Part shown: positions 8,239 through 17,894 of the stretch, piece by piece
Numbering within the stretch: position 1 is the stretch's first letter
Layout: each line of letters starts with the position of its first letter
Origin: Pontixanthobacter sp. CEM42
GTDB lineage: Bacteria > Pseudomonadota > Alphaproteobacteria > Sphingomonadales > Sphingomonadaceae
NCBI RefSeq assembly: GCF_017812015.1
Contig: NZ_JADQTN010000001.1
Span: forward strand, 1,280,501-1,344,500
Reading direction: 5' to 3'
DNA length: 64,000 nt
Program-made: the position numbers and the translations under genes
Notes under the pieces: model-generated
Database searches by the model: none
What the model was told of the DNA's origin: nothing
The model's input: the letters and a program-made list of their open reading frames with translations, nothing else

Positions 8239-8725
8239 TGGTCATCGCCTTCTTCACTGCCGACTTCGCACTTGCAGCGGTCACAGACACGCCAGCAAGT
8301 TGCTTGACGATATCCTGCGCTGCCTCGGCTGCAACCGATTCAACTTCGGTCAGCGCGGCTGTGCGCGCTTCGGCGATCTCGACTTCCGCTTTTGCAAGCT
8401 TGGTATCGAGACGCTTCTGCGCTGCAGCCAGTTTCTTCTCGCTAGAAGCAGCGGCATCAGCCTTTGCCTTAGCGATAACAGCCTGGGCATCTGCGCGATT
8501 TTCATTCTCGCGCTTGCGCCATGCCTCTTCCTCCTCGTCAGCTTGGTTACCCGCAGCTTCAGCAGCGGCCAGATCGCTGGCGATCTGATCGTCACGCTGG
8601 GCAACGGTTTCCATGACACGCGGCACCATACCGCGGCCCACAACGAAGAAGACAAACCCAAAGGTCACCAAGAGCCAGAATATCTGGCTGGAGTAGGTTT
8701 CCATTATCTGAGCTATCTGAGGCAT
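8231..8725 (-). CDS. atpF': ATP synthase Fo subunit b'
   Basis: The second, divergent b-type stalk subunit (164 residues), found in alphaproteobacteria and phototrophs, where b and b' form a heterodimer. It begins MPQIAQIMETYSSQIFWLLVTFG, the usual b' start leading straight into the membrane helix at about residues 13-31. PRVMETVAQRDDQI and a long charged coiled coil follow. It overlaps atpF by 8 bases and sits 76 bases after atpE. Confidence 0.95.
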   Translation of the reverse strand: MPQIAQIMETYSSQIFWLLVTFGFVFFVVGRGMVPRVMETVAQRDDQIASDLAAAEAAGNQADEEEEAWRKRENENRADAQAVIAKAKADAAASSEKKLAAAQKRLDTKLAKAEVEIAEARTAALTEVESVAAEAAQDIVKQLAGVSVTAASAKSAVKKAMTNA

Positions 8726-8801
8726 AGGATGAAGTCCCGGCTTTCAGGCGAAAGGAATACCAGACCGGCCCGACTGAAGCCGGGCCGACCTTGGTGATAT
8801 A

Positions 8802-9029
8802 TTAGGCGACGAAGATCAGGATCATCGCGACGACAAACGCCAGCAGGCCGAGAAGCTCAGCTGCGGCGAAGCCGATGAACAGGCGGCCTTGCTGACCGTC
8901 TGCTGCGCCTGGGTTGCGAAGTGCGCTCTCAAGGAACGAACCGAAGACGTTACCAACACCGATAGCGGCCATGCCGGCACCGATAGCGGCGAGACCTGCG
9001 CCGATGAGCTTTGCTGCTGCTGGATCCAT
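8802..9029 (-). CDS. atpE: ATP synthase Fo subunit c
   Basis: A 75-residue hairpin of two membrane helices that forms the proton-driven rotor ring. The first helix is glycine/alanine rich (GAGLAAIGAGMAAIGVGNVFG), the polar loop is RNPGAADGQQG, and the second helix carries the proton-binding Glu58 in FAAAELLGLLAF. A strong GGAGTAAG ribosome-binding site precedes the ATG, in keeping with the high copy number needed. It lies between atpB and the b' gene. Confidence 0.97.
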   Translation of the reverse strand: MDPAAAKLIGAGLAAIGAGMAAIGVGNVFGSFLESALRNPGAADGQQGRLFIGFAAAELLGLLAFVVAMILIFVA

Positions 9030-9089
9030 TGTACTTACTCCTTAGAAAAATCTGTAATTGTTAATCAGTAACTTAGTGAATGTGATGTC

Positions 9090-9878
9090 TTAGTGAAGGT
9101 GCTCGGCATCGTTGATGTACAGTGACGTCAACAGCGCGAAAACATATGCCTGAATGCCCGCGACCAGAATTTCCAGCGCGCTAATGCCAATCATCAAAAT
9201 GAAGCTGGGAACTGCGACCAGAGCCGCGAATTCCGGACCTGCGTTAGTGCCGTCGATGACGAAGCTCGACAGAACTTTGAGCAGAACGTGGCCAGCCATC
9301 ATCGCAACGAACAAACGTAGCGCGAGGCTGAACGGACGTACGAGGAATGAGATCAGCTCGATCGGGAAAATGATCGGGATCATCGGCAGCGGCGTGCCAT
9401 GTGGCACGAACAGGCTGAAAAACTTGATGCCGTGCTTCCAAAAACCAACGATCAGGACAATCGAGAAACTGATGATCGCAAGAACGCCGGTTACGGTAAA
9501 GTGGCTGGTAAACGTGAACGGGTGCAAACCGACTATGCCAAGCGGAAGCAAGCCAAGCAGGTTGGCGAACAGAATGAACATGAACAGGCTGAAGATATAA
9601 GGCACATATTTGCGCCCCGCCTTGCCCACATTGGCTTCCAGCATGTCGTCGATGAAACCGGTAAAGGTCTCAACCATCATCTGCCAGCGGCCAGGCACGA
9701 GCTCTCGCTTCATACCGCCCACGACAAACACGGTCAGCACGATTGTCGTGATAACCATCCACATCGCACTGTTCGTAAAGGCGATATTGAAGCCCGCGAG
9801 TTCCCAAGCATTCGAACCCAATAAGGGCTCGATGTGGAACTGGTGCATCGGATCGACTTTGCCTTCTTCGGCTGCCAC
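9090..9878 (-). CDS. atpB: ATP synthase Fo subunit a
   Basis: The 262-residue membrane stator subunit forming the proton half-channels. The fourth functional helix contains the essential arginine in PFSLALRLFVAMMAGH. MVETFTGFIDDMLE, the NLLGLLPLG loop and the end GIQAYVFALLTSLYINDA are standard. The start used is a GTG; an ATG ten codons later (MHQFHIEPL) is the alternative. It is the second gene of the operon, after the atpI-like gene. Confidence 0.96.
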   Translation of the reverse strand: MAAEEGKVDPMHQFHIEPLLGSNAWELAGFNIAFTNSAMWMVITTIVLTVFVVGGMKRELVPGRWQMMVETFTGFIDDMLEANVGKAGRKYVPYIFSLFMFILFANLLGLLPLGIVGLHPFTFTSHFTVTGVLAIISFSIVLIVGFWKHGIKFFSLFVPHGTPLPMIPIIFPIELISFLVRPFSLALRLFVAMMAGHVLLKVLSSFVIDGTNAGPEFAALVAVPSFILMIGISALEILVAGIQAYVFALLTSLYINDAEHLH

Positions 9879-9916
9879 GTCTGAACGTCCCTACGCGTTA
9901 AGAGCAATCGCTGCGG

Positions 9917-10252
9917 TTACTCATCATCAGATGCGCTTTCCGTTTGCGTGCTCGCCATTCGAAAAATGTTCCTGAAAGCAACGATTATCCCAAGGAATAA
10001 TCCCACCAACAGACCCCAGGGCGATGTACCGGCGAAATAGTCAATCGTGACGCCAATAATCACACCGCCGAGAATCCCGCCAAGCAGATCCGCCAGAACC
10101 CGGTTTCCGCTGCGATAATTCGCATCGGTTCCCGATACTTGCGGCCGGTTGCGTGTATCTTCGCGCTCTTTGGCGGCTTTAAGCCGCGCTTCGAGCGCAT
10201 CAATGCGCGCATCCTCGGCGATAGGTTCCCGTGCGGGCTTCTCGTCGCTCAT
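9917..10252 (-). CDS. atpI: AtpI/AtpZ-type ATP synthase accessory protein
   Basis: A 111-residue protein with a charged N-terminal half containing a short coiled-coil stretch (RIDALEARLKAAKERE). Two membrane helices follow, at about residues 53-70 and 77-95, glycine-rich as in the AtpI/AtpZ family (LLGGILGGVIIG). The family assists c-ring assembly or metal/proton handling of the ATP synthase. AGGAG lies 6 bases before the ATG. It is the first gene of the Fo operon; the operon promoter probably lies in the 149-base gap upstream. Confidence 0.9.
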   Translation of the reverse strand: MSDEKPAREPIAEDARIDALEARLKAAKEREDTRNRPQVSGTDANYRSGNRVLADLLGGILGGVIIGVTIDYFAGTSPWGLLVGLFLGIIVAFRNIFRMASTQTESASDDE

Positions 10253-10401
10253 GTCTTGCTCCTAAAAAAGGGGTGCGCGACACGGGCAATTAAGCTGCCC
10301 GCCGAGGGCGAGGCCCCCTTAGGCGGGGGGTGTTTTGAAGTCAACCGGCGCAATCTCGCACCTGCAACATTTTTGGTGATTTGTGCTTTAGTCCAGCGAC
10401 T

Positions 10402-10803
10402 CTAAGCGGCAGCGCATCGACTGTCGCGCATTGGTGGCGCGTTCGTCCGGGTCTGCCAAGAACCATCCGGCGCCTGATACTTCTCACCCGGTACCGTTGC
10501 CGCAATAGCTAGGCAGCCCGAGGTGAACGCGTATTCTTCGATCGTGGACTTCTTAGCTGCAGCACGCTGGGTGTAAACCGCGCGCCGCTTAATGTTAATG
10601 TCTTTGACGATACGTTGGATAGCGGGTGTGCCGGTACCAACAACGCCCAAATACCCGTCCATTTTTTCGCCAACCTGCCCTGCAGAGCGCGCAGCAGCAT
10701 AGGCTGGATCACGTTGAGCATGAGCCGTTCCGGCGAAACCGCCAAATGCCATTGCTGCAGCTGCGAAAGCAAACAGCGATTTATTCACAAATGTCTGTGC
10801 CAT
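10402..10803 (-). CDS. ydbL: YdbL family (DUF1318) periplasmic protein
   Basis: A 133-residue exported protein. The signal peptide runs to about residue 29 (AAAAMAFGGFAGTAHA, cut before QRDP). The mature part has QVGEKMDGYLGVV, DINIKRRAVYT and TVPGEKYQAPDGSW, the conserved DUF1318 blocks. In E. coli YdbL works with YdbH and YnbE, reportedly as a regulator or chaperone of that envelope bridge. All three occur here in the order ydbH-ynbE-ydbL. An AAGGAGG site lies upstream of the ATG. Confidence 0.9.
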   Translation of the reverse strand: MAQTFVNKSLFAFAAAAMAFGGFAGTAHAQRDPAYAAARSAGQVGEKMDGYLGVVGTGTPAIQRIVKDINIKRRAVYTQRAAAKKSTIEEYAFTSGCLAIAATVPGEKYQAPDGSWQTRTNAPPMRDSRCAAA

Positions 10804-10833
10804 AACGGCCTCCTTAACCGAACACCTTCAGAA

Positions 10834-11028
10834 TCAGAAGATATCCGCATTGTCTTCAATCGTATTGCCCGCATCTTCGGCGAGCCGGTAAACTACTTCG
10901 GCAGTGATATTGATGTTCAACTCAATCACGATCGGTTCGCTCGGCGCATTCACCGTCACGCATCCCGAAAACATGGTCGAGCCCAGCATCAAAGCTGCGC
11001 CTGCCAATTTGCTCCTAAAGCCATCCAC
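10834..11028 (-). CDS. ynbE: YnbE family outer-membrane lipoprotein
   Basis: A small lipoprotein with a lipobox ending FSGC, then VTVNAPSEPIVIELNINITAEVVYRL, the YnbE signature. In E. coli YnbE stacks on the YdbH C-terminus at the outer membrane. I chose the GTG at 11028 because AGGGGA lies 6 bases upstream, it gives a proper lipoprotein signal (DGFRSKLAGAALML), and 64 residues matches the usual length. An ATG at 11094, overlapping the ydbH stop as ATGA, would add 22 residues that spoil the signal peptide. Confidence 0.88.
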   Translation of the reverse strand: MDGFRSKLAGAALMLGSTMFSGCVTVNAPSEPIVIELNINITAEVVYRLAEDAGNTIEDNADIF

Positions 11029-11090
11029 TCGCGTTCCCCTGTCGGTTAAAGGTTTTGCAGCATGGGTGCTCAAGATCAATTTATGACATG

Positions 11091-14000
11091 TCATGGCAGT
11101 TCCTCGCTGTCTGAAGTCTGAATATCGGATTCATCGGGCCGCACACCTTCGGGTGCCGGCATTGGCTGATCGGGAGCCGGAGACGGAGCACCTGGCGCTG
11201 CCGGTACAAAACGCGTGCCGTCGTCGACAAACAGTCCAAGATCGCGCGGATCGGTGACCGTCGCAGGATCGTACATCGACTTCATAAGGTCGACCAACTT
11301 ATAGAATGGCGCCTTGATATTGACGTTGAACTGGATCGGCAGGTCAGCGATCTGGCGTGTGATGAAGTTCTGCTCGGTTCCTGCCCCTTGCCGCACGCCG
11401 GCGAATTCGAGCTTCGTCACGATATCACCAGTGAGCGGCCCCTCAATATCGATTGCCATTGATGAGTAGTCGAGACTTTTCAATGTATTGAAGGCGTAGT
11501 TTGCGATGGGAGAGAGGTCTTCATAGGTCAGTTCTCCAACATAGGAGACGTTACCGCCTGAACGCGATTGCAAAGAACCACCTTCAATTTTACCAAAACC
11601 AAGTTCGTCGAAAACAATTGGCAATTCGCCGTCAAAGACTCCTGTCGCGGCTAGATTGCCGAGCTCCATATTCTCCACAAACAAAGCGGAGTCCAAACCC
11701 TCGACCTCCAGCACATATCGCCGCTCCTCAGCGACACTGAGATTCAGATCGACCGGCTTCAAGGTCAACGTCCCGCCCATAAACGGCCATTTGCCGCCTG
11801 TTACGCCGAGAAATTGCCCATCGGTCAGACTGAAGCCAATTTCGCCATTGGTAGCCTCGATACCCGGATTGACCGATTCAACCTTGATTCTCTGATTCGG
11901 AGCGGTGGTCAGGCTAAGCAGATCGGTAAACTCCACAGTACCGGAAGCGCCCTGCACCGGCCCGAACACCGCCGCAAGATCAAGTGATTCGGAAGAAAAT
12001 GACCCGAAGCTGGTGACCGCATCCGAGTTCCAGTCGATACGGCCGGTTCCGGTTATTGTGCCGCTGACATTGGCGGCAACACCCTTGATGAGCTCGGTCA
12101 ACTGATCGGGCTGCAAGCCGTCGTCAAAGGTTAGTCCGTCAACAGCCAAACCGGCAAACCCAGTACTGTTGTTCAGATTGTGCTGGATAGAAACATCGCT
12201 GATCGCCCGATCGCTTTCGGGGGCGCGGAGCGTCGCATTTGCCAGAATGACATTGTTGGCCAACGTCAGCGTCGCATCCCGCGCGACAAAGGGGAAATAG
12301 CGCGGCTCTGGCGCGCGGTCGACCAAAGTGAACTGACCGTCGGCGATAGTCAGAACGCCGTCGGTATAATCCCATTCTCCCGAGCTTTGCTGCAGATCGA
12401 TGGGCACTGCAAACAGCCCGATATCAGCCCCGGAAAACGAACCTGCGATACCCTCGCCCAGTCGCGCCACCAGATCGGAAATAACGAAACGGCTCGCCTC
12501 TTCCTCAGGGCCGAGCGCGATGTTCAAAGCCTTCGCAGTCGCAACACCGGGATAAGCGACTCCTATCGGACCGCTGGACAGTTGGATCGGCGTTCCCGCC
12601 AATGTCCCTGCAAGATCAAGCGATTGAGCACCGGCAGCGATGCGCAATCCGCTCGTATCCTGACTAACAATCGCGCGGCCCTGCGCCGGACACAGAGTGA
12701 CACTGCGGCTTGATAGTTCGAGATTGGCGAATGCGAGGTTATCAAAGCCAATCTGGGTGCATTGTCGCCACATTTGCAGGCCAGCTGCTGAACTCCAGCT
12801 ACCGCTGACCGGCATTCGCAAGTTTTGTGCCTCTCCTCCGGGTAACGGACCGCTCGCCGTCACATCACCTGCAAACGTGATCGCACCCGATTCATTCTGC
12901 GTAACCAGCATTTCCGGTAAGGCGATCATACTGTCACCAGCGCCATATTGATCCATCCGCACACGGAACACTGACTGTCCAGCTCCGGAAAATTCCATCC
13001 GCCCGACCAGCGGGGGCAGGTCGCGTCCACCAACGCGGAAATTGCCGGATATCCTTGGAGTGCGCGATCCGTTTTGTGCATATTGCAGACGGGATAGAGA
13101 CAGTAATTGCGAGCCGCTGGAACCGCGCAAAGCGGCTTGCGGGATAATGAGAGACTGCGTTTCACTCTCGTGCCGTCCAATCACACTCGCCTGCAGGCTC
13201 GCATCGCGCACCTCGCGTTTCAAAGCTCCGCTTAGCTTGACAATCAGCGGCTTTAGCAAGGTGCCGTCAGTCGCGGTTTCAAACTGTGCAAGCTGCGTGC
13301 TCGCGCCGTCGCTTATTAAAATACCGGCGCCCTCAATATCGGCCTGCAACTCTGCATTGGCGAAGCCGTCCTGCATCCGCAGGCTTCCATCGACGGCCAG
13401 CGACTGTGCCGCCATATGATCTGATGTTATTGCATTAGCGACAATCGCGAACCGTGAATCCAGCTTACCGTCCTTGAAAACGAAGCTGAGAGGCCCCGAT
13501 AGGCGGTCCACCTGCGCCACTCCGCCATCAAGCAAGCCAGTTGATAGAGTTCCATCGACCGAAACGCTTGCAAGATCGGCGTCAATCTCTGTTGCAGCTT
13601 GATATCCGAAATCTTGTAATGCCACCCCGCTATCAGGACAGCGCAAGCCCGCAAGACGAACGGGTCCCTCGAGCTTGATCCTTCCGGCAGTGGTCGCGAT
13701 ATCGCCATAGAGGCTCGCCCGCTCCGCATTGCAGCCGCCATATCGGACGTTCGGTGCAAACGCCGCGACGATGCCTTCAAACCCGCTGTCGAGCCGCCCC
13801 GCTCCTTCAGCTTTCAGACCAATATCACCAAAGTCGCTCTCGATCAGCCCGCGTCCATCAACCAGACTAAGGTCCCAAGCGGGCAATCCGGCCGGTGTGT
13901 CAGATTCAGCAAAAATGACTGTGTCGAGACTGCCGAAGCTCAGTGTATTGTCGAGATATGACCCGTAAAGCCGAGGTTTAATGAGCGTAATCTGACCGAT

Positions 14001-14327
14001 CTCTGGCACACCAAAGCCATAGGCCAACGCAATTTCCGCTCTTTCGACAGTCAATTCCGGATCATCTGGATCGCCAATTACAATATTGGTGAGCACCTGC
14101 CGGTCCGTCGAGATATCCTCGATTGTATAGGTCGCAGGCAAATCGAGACCTTCAAGCTGCTCGCCAATCAGATCGCGGGCGAGTTGCTCACGCATCGTCC
14201 AGCCGTAAATCACCAGAGCAAACAGGATAATCAGCAGACCGAAGGCGACACGATACACCCAGCGCCGCTTCTTCAGCGCAGGCGCAGGAGCTTCAGCCTC
14301 CGTATCGATGTCCGCTTGCGACGCCAT
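11091..14327 (-). CDS. ydbH: YdbH family AsmA-like intermembrane bridge protein
   Basis: A 1078-residue protein anchored in the inner membrane by one helix at about residues 24-43 (VYRVAFGLLIILFALVIYGW). A very long beta-rich periplasmic region follows, as in the AsmA-like/TamB/YhdP group of lipid bridges. The C-terminal third has the YdbH features FSLTDGQFLGVTGGKWPFMGG and NYAFNTLKSLDY and ends in a Pro-rich tail. E. coli YdbH is thought to carry phospholipids to the outer membrane redundantly with TamB and YhdP. It is followed immediately by ynbE and ydbL and is divergent from radC. Confidence 0.9.
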   Translation of the reverse strand: MASQADIDTEAEAPAPALKKRRWVYRVAFGLLIILFALVIYGWTMREQLARDLIGEQLEGLDLPATYTIEDISTDRQVLTNIVIGDPDDPELTVERAEIALAYGFGVPEIGQITLIKPRLYGSYLDNTLSFGSLDTVIFAESDTPAGLPAWDLSLVDGRGLIESDFGDIGLKAEGAGRLDSGFEGIVAAFAPNVRYGGCNAERASLYGDIATTAGRIKLEGPVRLAGLRCPDSGVALQDFGYQAATEIDADLASVSVDGTLSTGLLDGGVAQVDRLSGPLSFVFKDGKLDSRFAIVANAITSDHMAAQSLAVDGSLRMQDGFANAELQADIEGAGILISDGASTQLAQFETATDGTLLKPLIVKLSGALKREVRDASLQASVIGRHESETQSLIIPQAALRGSSGSQLLSLSRLQYAQNGSRTPRISGNFRVGGRDLPPLVGRMEFSGAGQSVFRVRMDQYGAGDSMIALPEMLVTQNESGAITFAGDVTASGPLPGGEAQNLRMPVSGSWSSAAGLQMWRQCTQIGFDNLAFANLELSSRSVTLCPAQGRAIVSQDTSGLRIAAGAQSLDLAGTLAGTPIQLSSGPIGVAYPGVATAKALNIALGPEEEASRFVISDLVARLGEGIAGSFSGADIGLFAVPIDLQQSSGEWDYTDGVLTIADGQFTLVDRAPEPRYFPFVARDATLTLANNVILANATLRAPESDRAISDVSIQHNLNNSTGFAGLAVDGLTFDDGLQPDQLTELIKGVAANVSGTITGTGRIDWNSDAVTSFGSFSSESLDLAAVFGPVQGASGTVEFTDLLSLTTAPNQRIKVESVNPGIEATNGEIGFSLTDGQFLGVTGGKWPFMGGTLTLKPVDLNLSVAEERRYVLEVEGLDSALFVENMELGNLAATGVFDGELPIVFDELGFGKIEGGSLQSRSGGNVSYVGELTYEDLSPIANYAFNTLKSLDYSSMAIDIEGPLTGDIVTKLEFAGVRQGAGTEQNFITRQIADLPIQFNVNIKAPFYKLVDLMKSMYDPATVTDPRDLGLFVDDGTRFVPAAPGAPSPAPDQPMPAPEGVRPDESDIQTSDSEELP

Positions 14328-14393
14328 TGCTGGCTACTTGCGCGTTGGGCGCTGCAAAGGCAATGCAGTACCGCAACCATTGCAGGACCAAAC

Positions 14394-15092
14394 GTGCCGC
14401 AAACTGACGAAAACACAGCAAAACATGGTGGTGCCGGCCACCGCGCACGGCTGCGCAAGCGGTTGCTGGAAGGTGGCGCAGAGGCCCTCGCCGACTACGA
14501 AGTGCTCGAATATTTGCTGTTTGCGGCGATTAAACAAGGCGACACCAAGCCGGTTGCCAAGGCGCTGATCGAGCGGTTCGGCTCGCTCTCAGGTGTGCTG
14601 AATGCAGAACCGGGTGCCCTCACCGATGTGAAGGGCGTTGGTGAAACCAGCGCGGCGGCACTTAAAAGCGTTGCCCTCGCCGCGCGGCGGATGGCGCGGA
14701 GCGAAGTGTCGCAGAAACCGATTCTCGGTAGCTGGCAGGCACTGCTTGATTATCTCACGATCGATATGGCGCATCTGACGGTCGAGCGCGTGCGCGTGCT
14801 ATATCTCAACGCGCAGAACCGGCTGATCCTCGACCACCATGTCGGCGATGGTTCGATTGACGAAGCTGCTATTCACCCGCGCGAAGTGATCCGGCGCGGG
14901 CTTGATATCGGCGCAACCGCACTCATCCTTGTGCACAACCACCCGAGCGGCAATCCCGAACCAAGTCGCGCCGATATTCAGATCACTAACAAGATCGCCG
15001 AGGCTGGGCGCTTGCTCGATATCACAGTCCACGACCATGTGATCGTGGGCCGCGATGGCCATACATCGCTCCGTGCGAAAGGGTTGATCTAA
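14394..15092 (+). CDS. radC: RadC family JAMM/MPN protein
   Basis: A 232-residue protein with a helix-hairpin-helix-like N-terminus (VLNAEPGALTDVKGVGETSAAALK) and a JAMM metalloprotease-like domain. The metal-binding motif HNHPSGNPEPSRAD spans residues 181-194 (H181, H183, D194). The name comes from an old E. coli DNA-repair assignment that was later questioned; the molecular role is unknown. I chose the GTG start at 14394, which has CAGGAC upstream and fits homologue length. The start is divergent from ydbH, 66 bases away. Confidence 0.9.
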   Translation: MPQTDENTAKHGGAGHRARLRKRLLEGGAEALADYEVLEYLLFAAIKQGDTKPVAKALIERFGSLSGVLNAEPGALTDVKGVGETSAAALKSVALAARRMARSEVSQKPILGSWQALLDYLTIDMAHLTVERVRVLYLNAQNRLILDHHVGDGSIDEAAIHPREVIRRGLDIGATALILVHNHPSGNPEPSRADIQITNKIAEAGRLLDITVHDHVIVGRDGHTSLRAKGLI

Positions 15093-15107
15093 CCCACGGC
15101 CAAATCG

Positions 15108-17894
15108 TTATTTGGGCTCAATCCCATAGAGCTTGAAGCGAGGCTTCAAACGGGGCCAGATCATCAGCGCTTGCCGGATTTGCTCGTCTCCTTCGGCATT
15201 GCCCTGCTCTTGCATGATAATCCCGCGCATAAAGCGTGACGCTGCAATCTCGGGATCAAGCTTAAGTGCTGCATCCAGATCAGTCATCGCCTTGTCGAGA
15301 TCGCCCAAGCGGTAGTGGATCATCGCGCGGCTATCGAGTGCACTCGCAGGGCTTCCTGCGCGTTCAATCGCTTTAGTACAGATCGCCATCGCATCATCCA
15401 GCGAGACATTGAAGATACCGCGGTACCAGCACGCATCATTGAGCAGGCTACTCGAATCGGGTTCTTCCTCAATGCGCTCGGAAATCACCGCCAATCCGCC
15501 CTCGACATCGCCGCCAAGCGCCATCGCATAGGCCCGTCCTGACGCATAATCGTCGAGATCTTCCTCACCAATCGGCAACGCATCGATCAGCGCCAATGCC
15601 TCATCGGCCCGGCCCGTCTGCCGCAGCAATGTTGCTTGGGCGTATGCGACGTAGTTTTCTGGCGACAGCTCATAGGCTGACTGGATATCCGCAATCGCGT
15701 CATCGATCCGGCCCAAGGCCTCGTACATATCCGCTCTGGACAGGAAGAGATCCGCAGTCGGTTCCTCTGCGATAACCGTGCTCAAATCCTTCTGCGCATT
15801 GTCGAAATCGTAGATACTGGCGAAGAATTGCGCGCGCGATTGCAGCGGAACGAATTCGTCATCGTCGGCCTCTGCCACCGCTAGATTATAACGCTCACGC
15901 GCCGGCGCTGTCAGCATGTCCAGCGTTGCGCGATCACGCTCCCATCGCCGGACACTGTTTTCGGGCGCATCCACCGTCAGATCGGCCTTGGTCAGCTTTA
16001 GTGAAGCGAGCCGTGCCGCGGGAATGTCCTCAGGAGCAATCTCACCCAGGCTGGTTGCTTGTTGTTGCTCGAAGACGAACTGCCGGCCGTCGAGCGAAGC
16101 CGTGCGCACGACACGGGTATTGGCGAAACCTTGGTCCAACGCCTGTTCGCCCGCGATCGCGAAACCGTCCCCATCATCGGGCAACACAACGGTGTTGATC
16201 ATGACCGAGCGATTGGGCCCGCGTGTTGCGACGGGTATATTCTTCCACTTTGGACGCGCGCGGTTCGGTGAGAACGCACGTTGCCGCCCGGAATCACCAG
16301 CCTCCATAGTAAGCTCGCCCTTGTCATAATCGAACATTGGCTGCGCTACGCCTTCCAATGTGACGGAGCCCATTGCCAGCTCATCATCATATGCGAATTT
16401 GACCGAGCTAATTTGGCCGACCCCCATCGAGCCGCCTGACATATTGCGCCAGCGTTTCTCGGCTTCCGGATCGCCTTCATCAACAATCGCCTTGAACTGC
16501 GCGCCGGCCGCACCGAACAGCTGCACTTCGACAGAAATGAGCGCGGGCAAATCAACACCAGCCGAGTGGTCGGCGTCGAGCTTCATCACCATATTCGCGC
16601 TCGACATTGGTCGATCGGTCATCGGAACGAGCTCAGCGCCGCCCGGCTTTAGCGGTAGTGCATAATGAAATGCAGGGACGGTATCCATATTGGCCAGCCG
16701 CGTGGCGGTGGTCGTCCCGTCCAGCCAATAATCAGTGCCATTGACGTTAGCGCGCACGATCATGTGGTTGAATGCTGCAGGCAGCGGCAACAGTTCGGGC
16801 GTCGCATCACCGCCGCGCGTCGCGACCAGTACTACGTCGGCATCGATATCCATATATTGCAGTAGCGCAAGCAGCAGGACCGACTTTGCCTTGCAGTCGC
16901 CATAGCGCTTTTCCCATGTATCTTCAGCACTTTGCGGCAGATAGTTGCCACCATCCAAACCGTCGAGCAGATAGCTCACCTGATCTTGAACCATCCGCAC
17001 GGCCAGTTCCGTGCGTTTGAGCGGATCATCGGTCTTGGCCATGATCGCCTTCGCTTCGCTCGCTACGGCGCCATCGTCGGACAGCTCGGCCGCTTCGGTG
17101 AAGTGTGGCTCCATCACCTGCGACAGTTCTTTCCAGCTATCAAAGCTGCCCGCGCGCAAAATCGGTGCGCGGCGGAAACGTGACGGGGCATCGCGCGGAA
17201 AATCTTCGCGCTTCACCAGTGGAAGCTCGATGGTGATAAATTCGTAGCCACCGCGCGTTTCCAGCTCGGGCACATCGACGTCAGGCCCTGCTTGATAAGT
17301 AATCCCAGAATTCTGCGGCCAGCTCATAATGACGCGCGATTTACCTACGCGGTACGGCTCGGATCGCAGATATTGCAGCGCCTGCATTTCATCACCCAGC
17401 GCCTGGTCATCGATAGTGATGGTATGCGCCACACGCAGCAGATCGCCTTCCTGCAATTTCGGCACAGCCAAAGTCGCGGTTAGCCGGCCGTCAAGCAACC
17501 GCCGCTCCAACCCTCGTTCCCGCCGTAGAATCTCAAATTCTGTGCCCTCAGCAATCAAATCGATTGTTTCGTCGTCACGGATAATCTCCAGCTTGTGAAC
17601 AAGCAGGTCACCTTTGTCCGGCGCCCATGTCATCTTCAGCGTTCCCTCGGACGTCAGAGCCTGAAGATTGTCGATCCTGACGATGCGGTCATGATATTCG
17701 TGGACCGTCCCGTCTTCGAGCCGGTATTGCCAATCAACCAAAACTTCGGAGGGACCATCGGCGACAGTACTCTTGTCGATCTCAGCAACATCTACCCAAG
17801 CCGGAACATCTTCATACAAAACTTCTTCGCCAGCATAGGCGGGTGCAGAAATGGCGACGATTGCGAAAGCGCTGACACCAGCGAATTTGTTCAT
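15108..17894 (-). CDS. DUF3857 / transglutaminase-like / TPR exported protein
   Basis: A 928-residue protein with a signal peptide (cut near AYAG, residue 22). An N-terminal DUF3857 domain spans about residues 50-250. A transglutaminase-like domain follows with the triad Cys334 (KRYGDCKAKS), His377 (FNHMIV) and Asp392 (YWLDGT). The last 200 residues are TPR repeats, for example ADMYEALGRIDDAIADIQSAYEL and HYRLGDLDKAMTDLDAALKL. The intact triad suggests a periplasmic protease or crosslinking activity; the substrate is unknown. It is convergent with radC. Confidence 0.85.
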   Translation of the reverse strand: MNKFAGVSAFAIVAISAPAYAGEEVLYEDVPAWVDVAEIDKSTVADGPSEVLVDWQYRLEDGTVHEYHDRIVRIDNLQALTSEGTLKMTWAPDKGDLLVHKLEIIRDDETIDLIAEGTEFEILRRERGLERRLLDGRLTATLAVPKLQEGDLLRVAHTITIDDQALGDEMQALQYLRSEPYRVGKSRVIMSWPQNSGITYQAGPDVDVPELETRGGYEFITIELPLVKREDFPRDAPSRFRRAPILRAGSFDSWKELSQVMEPHFTEAAELSDDGAVASEAKAIMAKTDDPLKRTELAVRMVQDQVSYLLDGLDGGNYLPQSAEDTWEKRYGDCKAKSVLLLALLQYMDIDADVVLVATRGGDATPELLPLPAAFNHMIVRANVNGTDYWLDGTTTATRLANMDTVPAFHYALPLKPGGAELVPMTDRPMSSANMVMKLDADHSAGVDLPALISVEVQLFGAAGAQFKAIVDEGDPEAEKRWRNMSGGSMGVGQISSVKFAYDDELAMGSVTLEGVAQPMFDYDKGELTMEAGDSGRQRAFSPNRARPKWKNIPVATRGPNRSVMINTVVLPDDGDGFAIAGEQALDQGFANTRVVRTASLDGRQFVFEQQQATSLGEIAPEDIPAARLASLKLTKADLTVDAPENSVRRWERDRATLDMLTAPARERYNLAVAEADDDEFVPLQSRAQFFASIYDFDNAQKDLSTVIAEEPTADLFLSRADMYEALGRIDDAIADIQSAYELSPENYVAYAQATLLRQTGRADEALALIDALPIGEEDLDDYASGRAYAMALGGDVEGGLAVISERIEEEPDSSSLLNDACWYRGIFNVSLDDAMAICTKAIERAGSPASALDSRAMIHYRLGDLDKAMTDLDAALKLDPEIAASRFMRGIIMQEQGNAEGDEQIRQALMIWPRLKPRFKLYGIEPK

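Noticed and set aside
10253-10401. CCCCC/GGGGG hairpin as terminator of the ydbL gene
   Set aside because: Its T-run lies on the plus strand, the wrong side for the minus-strand gene, so I did not list it.
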